Part shown: one piece after another, positions 59,493 through 64,000 of the stretch
Numbering within the stretch: the stretch's first letter is position 1
How the letters are laid out: each line of letters begins with the position of its first letter
Assembly (NCBI GenBank): GCA_025351345.1
Contig: JANXWB010000080.1
Coordinates: 62,001-126,000 of the forward strand
Source: Synechococcales cyanobacterium GL140_1_metabat_312
GTDB taxonomy: Bacteria; Cyanobacteriota; Cyanobacteriia; Leptolyngbyales; Leptolyngbyaceae
Direction of reading: 5' to 3'
DNA length: 64,000 nt
The notes under the pieces: model-generated
Seen by the model: only the letters and a program-made list of their open reading frames with translations
The model's database searches: none
What the model was told of the DNA's origin: nothing
Position numbers and translations under genes: made by a program

Positions 59493-59881
59493 CAAAAACC
59501 AATCTAAAACAGGCTAAAGAAACAAGATAGTTCTGAAAATTCAGATTTTTTTTAATTAACTTACGGCTTTATGATCACTTTATGATCAACAGACGAATAG
59601 CCGGGTTAAAGATATTAAGATGCTAACGATCGGATTTCGATCGTCGGAGACATCGCTAGGAAGGCCACTCTCTAAAGATAGAATAAGACTAGCACTATCA
59701 GACTCAGAGCCTCATTAAGCTAAATATTAATACTTAATTCAATCTTGATCTTATGTTATGCATTAGACATGGGGTAAGACACAGTATGATCATGCTTCAT
59801 TTGTTTAATAGAATCGACACAATAGAACTAATTCAGATAGAACTCGTGAATATCGTAAATCGTCCAATCAGTAAGATAAGA
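59493..59881. other. Intergenic region between divergent genes
   Basis: This 389-bp gap is AT-rich and I see no gene. A direct repeat, TTTATGATCA twice 12 bp apart (about 59569-59591), could mark a regulator site. The frame of the next gene is open through the right part (from 59753) but its composition does not look coding. Confidence 0.4.
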
Positions 59882-60640
59882 ATGAATCTTTTTTCACCAG
59901 TTATCTCAGTTTTACGCCGATCGATCGATTCGCTCCGAGCGATTAATGCAGATCTTGCAAGCTACTGGATTAACAAGAAAAGTAAGCCCCTTCCTACACC
60001 CAATCTCCCCACCATAGTCTTTGCACCCCATCCCGACGACGAGAGCTTGGGATGTGGCGGGATGATCGCGATCAAACGGGCATTGGGACAAGAGATAAGA
60101 GTAATTTTTGTTACCGATGGCGCATTTTCAATAGATACTAGCCGCAAAACCGCCATTGCCTTTCAACGCCAACAAGAAGCGACCCAAGCTCTTGATGAAC
60201 TCGGCGTCGATCGACAGTGCATCACATTTCTAAATTATCCCGATGGGGCACTGCACGAGTTGTTACCCCCAGAACAAGCGCAACTGATTCGGGAATTTCA
60301 GGCAATCTTGGCCCCCTATCCACAAGTCGAAGTCTTTGTTCCACACCACCACGATCGTCATTCTGATCATGAAGCGACCTATCGTCTGGTCAAAACGGCC
60401 CTAGAAAATTTCCCTGGGACAGCCCAACTGTGGCAATATCCCATCTGGGTTTTATGGAAAACACCCTGCATCCAACTTTTGACTCAGACCTCATCAGGCT
60501 GGCATTCTCTGGCGATCGGACAGGTCATCAAACAAAAAAAACGAGCGATCGCCGCCCATGTATCACAAATCGAAGATGCACTCCCGCCCGGATTTCTAAA
60601 TCGATTCCAACAGCCCTATGAACTTTTCTGGAAAGAATAG
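59882..60640 (+). CDS. PIG-L-family deacetylase
   Basis: A 252-residue zinc-dependent deacetylase of the LmbE/PIG-L type. The motif PHPDDESLGCGG holds the metal ligands; VFVPHHHDRHSDHEATYRL holds the third-ligand region. Relatives deacetylate N-acetylglucosamine-containing lipids or sugars, in keeping with the glycosyltransferase next door. ATG 59882 (MNLFSPVISVL) is chosen; the frame is open 43 codons upstream to 59753. Confidence 0.85.
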   Translation: MNLFSPVISVLRRSIDSLRAINADLASYWINKKSKPLPTPNLPTIVFAPHPDDESLGCGGMIAIKRALGQEIRVIFVTDGAFSIDTSRKTAIAFQRQQEATQALDELGVDRQCITFLNYPDGALHELLPPEQAQLIREFQAILAPYPQVEVFVPHHHDRHSDHEATYRLVKTALENFPGTAQLWQYPIWVLWKTPCIQLLTQTSSGWHSLAIGQVIKQKKRAIAAHVSQIEDALPPGFLNRFQQPYELFWKE

Positions 60641-60719
60641 CCAAAATTCAATCCCCACAAACCTCAGAGATAATCGGAGACAGCTAAATAAACGATCGGG
60701 AAACCCTCCTTTGCCCAGG

Positions 60720-60747
60720 TTGAGCTGTCTCAAAGTCACGCTATAGT
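60720..60747 (+). promoter_or_regulatory. Promoter of the hli gene
   Basis: TTGAGC (60720-60725), a 16-bp spacer and TATAGT (60742-60747), predicting a transcript start near 60754. Confidence 0.6.
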
Positions 60748-60754
60748 GAGCTTG

Positions 60755-60772
60755 TTCGTAAAGATTTGTAAC
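60755..60772 (-). promoter_or_regulatory. HLR1-like RpaB-binding site
   Basis: On the minus strand: GTTACAAA-TC-TTTACGAA. The HLR1 consensus is two (G/T)TTACA(T/A)(T/A) repeats 2 bp apart; the first matches fully and the second has one mismatch (G for A). It sits just after the predicted start, where RpaB would block transcription in low light. Confidence 0.55.
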
Positions 60773-60788
60773 AACATAGGTATCCACC

Positions 60789-60977
60789 ATGGCAGACTCC
60801 AAAACTGCGACGACTCCTACCAGCGTCCCCAAGTTAGACGAACCCAAGTTCGGATTTAGCACCTATGCTGAGCAGCTCAATGGTCGTGCAGCAATGATGG
60901 GATTCATTATTGCGTTGGCGATCGAAGCCTCGACTGGACAGGGCGCACTCACTTGGTTGGGTCTGGTAACTCCTTAG
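60789..60977 (+). CDS. High-light-inducible protein (HLIP/SCP family)
   Basis: A 62-residue one-helix chlorophyll-binding protein. The signature AEQLNGRAAMMGFIIALAI carries the chlorophyll ligands Glu28, Asn31 and Arg33. The variable N-terminal ~20 residues are hydrophilic (ADSKTATTPTSVPKL). These proteins sit in thylakoids, bind chlorophyll and carotenoid, and protect photosystem assembly under stress. A likely RpaB site lies upstream. Confidence 0.95.
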   Translation: MADSKTATTPTSVPKLDEPKFGFSTYAEQLNGRAAMMGFIIALAIEASTGQGALTWLGLVTP

Positions 60978-61351
60978 TTAAATGCTGTTCGATTTAAATA
61001 CCATCGATCTACGGACTGAGTGTATTTGATATCTAATTTGATTTAATGTTCTCTCGGCTTTGCCCGATGGAGCATTCAGAACTTGAAGAGTGAAGGGACG
61101 AATCTAGAAATAGAGTTATCGTCCCTTTGCGTTTTAGGCTGAAACTTTAATGACTATAAGATTACAGTTTGTAACGGCGACTGGGCCTCGAATCCTTCCT
61201 CCCAAAAAATATTGGGGCTGGGGGCTGGGACTTTGGCATGTGAGATAGAAGGACAGGCAAGCTTTAAAAAAACGGCGGACTAGACACTATGAAAACGATC
61301 CCCATTTAGGCGAGAATGGAATACAACAATAATTGCTAGAGAGACGGGACT
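60978..61351. other. Intergenic region between hli and psbY
   Basis: No gene seen in 374 bp. It contains the hli terminator (61093-61134), and about 61197-61226 a CCTCCCA...TGGGGCTGGGGG sequence that resembles a degenerate half copy of the GATCCCCCTA repeat family. I cannot place the psbY promoter. Confidence 0.4.
61093..61134 (+). terminator. Probable terminator of hli
   Basis: AAGGGACGA and TCGTCCCTT form a 9-bp stem around a 17-nt loop, followed by TGCGTTTT. Confidence 0.7.
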
Positions 61352-61474
61352 ATGGATTTTGATTTTCGCATCGTGGCAGTTTTAGCGCCTTTGGCTGTAG
61401 CCGCAAGTTGGGCTGGATTCAATATTTTCCGCGCTGCGCTGCAACAGGTCCAAAATTTTATGAATAAGGACTAA
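61352..61474 (+). CDS. psbY: Photosystem II protein PsbY
   Basis: A 40-residue single-helix membrane protein: MDFDFRIVAVLAPLAVAASW, then AGFNIFRAALQQVQNFMNKD. The pattern DxxFRIxxVLAPxxVAAxWAxFNI...ALxQxxNF is that of cyanobacterial PsbY, a peripheral subunit of photosystem II near cytochrome b559. GAGAGACGGG upstream gives a ribosome binding site. It is followed by a strong bidirectional terminator. Confidence 0.9.
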   Translation: MDFDFRIVAVLAPLAVAASWAGFNIFRAALQQVQNFMNKD

Positions 61475-61507
61475 CGGGTTGGTTAGTGTTTGGGTGAGGC
61501 TAATCTC

Positions 61508-61551
61508 AAACTGCCGATCGTATCTTTAAAACAGGATCCGATCGGCAGTTT
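61508..61551. terminator. Bidirectional terminator between psbY and the PLD gene
   Basis: AAACTGCCGATCG and CGATCGGCAGTTT form a perfect 13-bp stem between two converging genes. The A/T tract at both ends lets it work either way. Confidence 0.88.
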
Positions 61552-61553
61552 GC

Positions 61554-63089
61554 TTATGAGTCTTCTGAATCAGTTGGCATGGACTGTTTCATACCGCAGG
61601 CGTTGTTAGGAAGACCCAGAACAGCATCCTTGGACAGCCGATCGAATTCTCTTTGATAATGGGCAGCGATCGTTTTATTTTCAATCACCATCAAGGTCTC
61701 GTCATTTTTTGTGTTGCCTGAAGTAGTCCAGTTATGGGAACCGAGGATGACGGTACTGCGATCGAGGATGGCAAATTTATGATGTAATAAATCGCCCGGT
61801 TTTAATTTTGGAACACCAACACTGGCGGCAGTTGTTAGCCAAGGTTTGGCGCTAGTAGATTTGGGTTTGCGAGGTGACTTGCGAGAATTTTGCCGAGGTA
61901 GCTTGCGAGATGATTTAGAATCCGACGGATCATCGGGCTGTCGAGTACTTTGGCGACAAGGTGAATCGATCGCAATTCCTAACATATCCAGACTATTGCT
62001 GTAAGGCCGCGTGAAAAAATTAGGATCAAATAGGCCGCGTACGGTGACATTTCTCGCGGGTAAGGCGGATAAACGATCGGAGAGTTGCCGATCGGAAAAT
62101 ACAAACAATGCTAAATCCAGGGAGCTTTTGGCTTGGTCGGCAGTATCGGCAATCAGGCTATTGCTGCTGTCGGTCCAAGGTTTTTTAGTGGCAATGGGTG
62201 AGAAGTGAAGTTTTAATTTAGAGTCTCCAACTATGAAGGTTTGGACTGGGCGATCGGGTTTGCGCGTTTTAAATTTGCGGGCCTGATACATAAGGTCGAA
62301 TTCTTGAACAAAAGCGTTTGCAACATCCCGGCTCTCGATTTTAACCAAACTGTTAGCATTTCCGAGACTACTAGGATTGCTGATGTCGCCGTGCAGGTCA
62401 GAGGTTGTCCAGTTAGCAGAGGTGACGATCGTCGTTTTACCGTCGATTACCATAAATTTGTGATGCATCAATCCACTGCCTTTGGATCCATCCGAGGTAT
62501 CGTCCCGACGAGAAATTTTGGCATTATCCAAAACAACCAATGCATCTCGGGTTTGGATTTCCTCGGCGCTTAAAACTCCGTCATGATTGATATCGATGAA
62601 TGCTTTATTGTCGTCATAGCGCTGGCGATCGCGATCGTTGAGTATTGAGGCTTGTGACGAAGCAATAGCACTATAGGGCGTTGAATATTTGTTCTCTAAA
62701 ATGATTTCGATTTTGATCCCGTTTTTGGCCGCGATCGCGAGGGCTTGGGCCATACGAGGCAAGCGAAATTCTTGGACAGCGATTTTAATTTCGGTTTTGG
62801 CCTGAGTCATTGCATCGATCATCACCTGTTCGAGATTGTCGCCAACCCGATGAATCGGTTGTCCTTTAGATTGACGATCGGATTCTAAGTACTCGGCGGC
62901 TTCGCTATGATTGAAGTATGCCTGGATGAGAGGGTCTTGGGGAAGGGTAGGCAATCGAGTAAGTTTTACAGACCCATTATCCGGTAGGGACGTGCGCTGG
63001 CACCCCGCCATTGTTAATAAAACTGTTAATAGCGCCGTTAAGGGCAGGGCAACTTGCGTAACGAGTCCGGTCCGAGCCTTACTGTTCAT
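61554..63089 (-). CDS. Phospholipase D-like lipoprotein with EF-hand-type loop
   Basis: A 511-residue protein. A lipoprotein signal ends in LTMAGC (Cys30). Two HKD motifs follow: HHKFMVIDGKTTIVTSANWT and HHKFAILDRSTVILGSHNWT. Between the first half's core strands lies DINHDGVLSAEE, which matches the 12-residue Ca2+-binding EF-hand loop. A Ser/Lys/Arg-rich insert (about 395-425, SRKSPRKPKSTS) separates the two halves. It is likely a lipid-anchored PLD-type phosphodiesterase or nuclease. Calcium dependence is inferred. Confidence 0.85.
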   Translation of the reverse strand: MNSKARTGLVTQVALPLTALLTVLLTMAGCQRTSLPDNGSVKLTRLPTLPQDPLIQAYFNHSEAAEYLESDRQSKGQPIHRVGDNLEQVMIDAMTQAKTEIKIAVQEFRLPRMAQALAIAAKNGIKIEIILENKYSTPYSAIASSQASILNDRDRQRYDDNKAFIDINHDGVLSAEEIQTRDALVVLDNAKISRRDDTSDGSKGSGLMHHKFMVIDGKTTIVTSANWTTSDLHGDISNPSSLGNANSLVKIESRDVANAFVQEFDLMYQARKFKTRKPDRPVQTFIVGDSKLKLHFSPIATKKPWTDSSNSLIADTADQAKSSLDLALFVFSDRQLSDRLSALPARNVTVRGLFDPNFFTRPYSNSLDMLGIAIDSPCRQSTRQPDDPSDSKSSRKLPRQNSRKSPRKPKSTSAKPWLTTAASVGVPKLKPGDLLHHKFAILDRSTVILGSHNWTTSGNTKNDETLMVIENKTIAAHYQREFDRLSKDAVLGLPNNACGMKQSMPTDSEDS

Positions 63090-63185
63090 GTCGTTTCTTC
63101 TCTCAAAATCCTCCTCTTAGATTGCCCCAGCGATTGCCCCGACGCTCTTGAAGCACGACAATAAAAGACTATGCAAATACCGACT

Positions 63186-64000
63186 ATGCAAATTTATCTG
63201 GATTACAGCGCCACAACCCCGCCGCGCCATGAGGTCGTCAGTCTCATGCAACAGGTGATGGCTCAAGAATGGGGAAATCCCTCTAGCCTTCATGTCTGGG
63301 GAAACCGATCGGCCACTTTACTGGAACAAGCCCGTACGCGCGTCGGCAACTTAATTCATGCACCTGCTGAAACTATAGTCTTCACGTCCGGCGGCACAGA
63401 AGCGAATAATTTAGCTATTTTTGGGATTACTCGGCAATTTTCAGATCCTCAACATTTAATTATTTCCAACGTCGAACATTCCGCCATTTCCGAACCCGCC
63501 CGATACCTGGAAGCGCGCGGCTGGCAAGTGACTCGTCTTCCGGTTGATGCTTGGGGATTAGTCAGTCCGGTAGATTTAGTCCGATCGATTCAGCCGAATA
63601 CGGTATTAATTTCAATTATTTGGGGCCAAAGCGAAATTGGCACGATTCAACCCATCGCCCAACTTGCTGAAATTGCCCGATCGCATAATATTCTGTTCCA
63701 CACCGATGCCGTCCAAGTCGCAGGCCGTTTGCCCATTGATGTAGGGGCACTGCCGATCGATTTATTATCCCTTTCCAGCCACAAACTCTATGGGCCTCAA
63801 GGCTGCGGGGCGCTTTACATCCGATCGGGGGTGAAGGTCTTGCCAATATTGCTGGGCGGCGGTCAGGAATCGGGGGAGCGATCGGGAACCCAAGCGGTAC
63901 CAACGATCGCAGGGTTTGGATTAGCGGCAGAATTGATTGCAGCGGAAATGGCGACGGAAACTATACGGCTGACGGAATTGCGCGATCGATTATTTGAGCA
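63186..64000 (+). CDS. Cysteine desulfurase (NifS/IscS-like), 3' end outside window
   Basis: Partial frame of 271 codons. N-terminal MQIYLDYSATTPP; TSGGTEANNLAIFG (PLP-phosphate loop); HTDAVQVAGR (PLP Asp); SSHKLYGPQG with the PLP-binding Lys at residue 200; GGGQESGERSGTQAV. The enzyme takes sulfur from cysteine for iron-sulfur cluster and cofactor assembly. The catalytic-Cys loop lies beyond the edge. ATG 63186 fits the family; an in-frame ATG 15 bp earlier (63171) lies in a direct repeat of the start region. Confidence 0.92.
   Translation, partial: MQIYLDYSATTPPRHEVVSLMQQVMAQEWGNPSSLHVWGNRSATLLEQARTRVGNLIHAPAETIVFTSGGTEANNLAIFGITRQFSDPQHLIISNVEHSAISEPARYLEARGWQVTRLPVDAWGLVSPVDLVRSIQPNTVLISIIWGQSEIGTIQPIAQLAEIARSHNILFHTDAVQVAGRLPIDVGALPIDLLSLSSHKLYGPQGCGALYIRSGVKVLPILLGGGQESGERSGTQAVPTIAGFGLAAELIAAEMATETIRLTELRDRLFE

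Overview
The window is a piece of a cyanobacterial chromosome. It carries chlL and chlN (light-independent protochlorophyllide reductase), ndhM, psbY, a high-light-inducible (HLIP) gene, menD and a TxlA/HCF164-like thioredoxin. The palindrome CGATCG, the core of the cyanobacterial HIP1 repeat, is spread densely through most of the sequence. The organism cannot be named from this window. Two accessory stretches interrupt an otherwise housekeeping gene set.

Layout. 1-5 kb: a type I secretion-type ABC transporter (cut by the window edge) with a parvulin-type foldase gene, a 1-Cys peroxiredoxin and a membrane NERD protein. 5-13 kb: a long AT-rich leader, chlL, chlN, an uninterrupted dnaE and a fur gene. 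13-17 kb (accessory): hicBA, a PemK/MazF-type toxin pair, palindromic GATCCCCCTA-type repeats, and a caspase-FGE fusion with a Pepco-like partner; the last 42 codons of the fusion look like the variable region of a diversity-generating retroelement. 17-32.5 kb: menD, a MAPEG protein, a Uma2 protein, mutS, a GNAT, lnt, pilT, ndhM, a histidine phosphatase, a HerA-like ATPase and a histidine kinase. 32.5-45 kb: an ABC1 kinase, a glycosyltransferase, a glyoxalase II-like protein, a second kinase, lepA, the UDP-xylose pair (UDP-glucuronate decarboxylase and UDP-glucose dehydrogenase) and an acyltransferase. 45-49.3 kb: two identical tRNA-Glu genes, each with its own terminator, an LCP protein and a pentapeptide-repeat protein. 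49.4-53.1 kb (accessory): xisH/xisI, a trypsin-Trypco pair on AT-richer DNA with no CGATCG for about 2.2 kb, and the remains of toxin-antitoxin genes. 53-64 kb: recQ, a TPR protein, a thioredoxin, alanine dehydrogenase, a glycosyltransferase, a PIG-L deacetylase, hli, psbY, a phospholipase D-like lipoprotein and the start of a cysteine desulfurase gene.

Themes. Chlorophyll synthesis, photoprotection and tRNA-Glu (the tetrapyrrole precursor) fit an oxygenic phototroph. Ugd, the decarboxylase, the glycosyltransferases, the LCP protein and the ABC1 kinase fit envelope and polysaccharide work. The most unusual content is two separate protease modules of the type linked to NTP-dependent conflict systems (caspase/Pepco and trypsin/Trypco), one of them apparently tied to retroelement-type sequence diversification. 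dnaE lacks the split intein usual in cyanobacteria. No CRISPR array, rRNA, reverse transcriptase or recognisable insertion sequence was seen.
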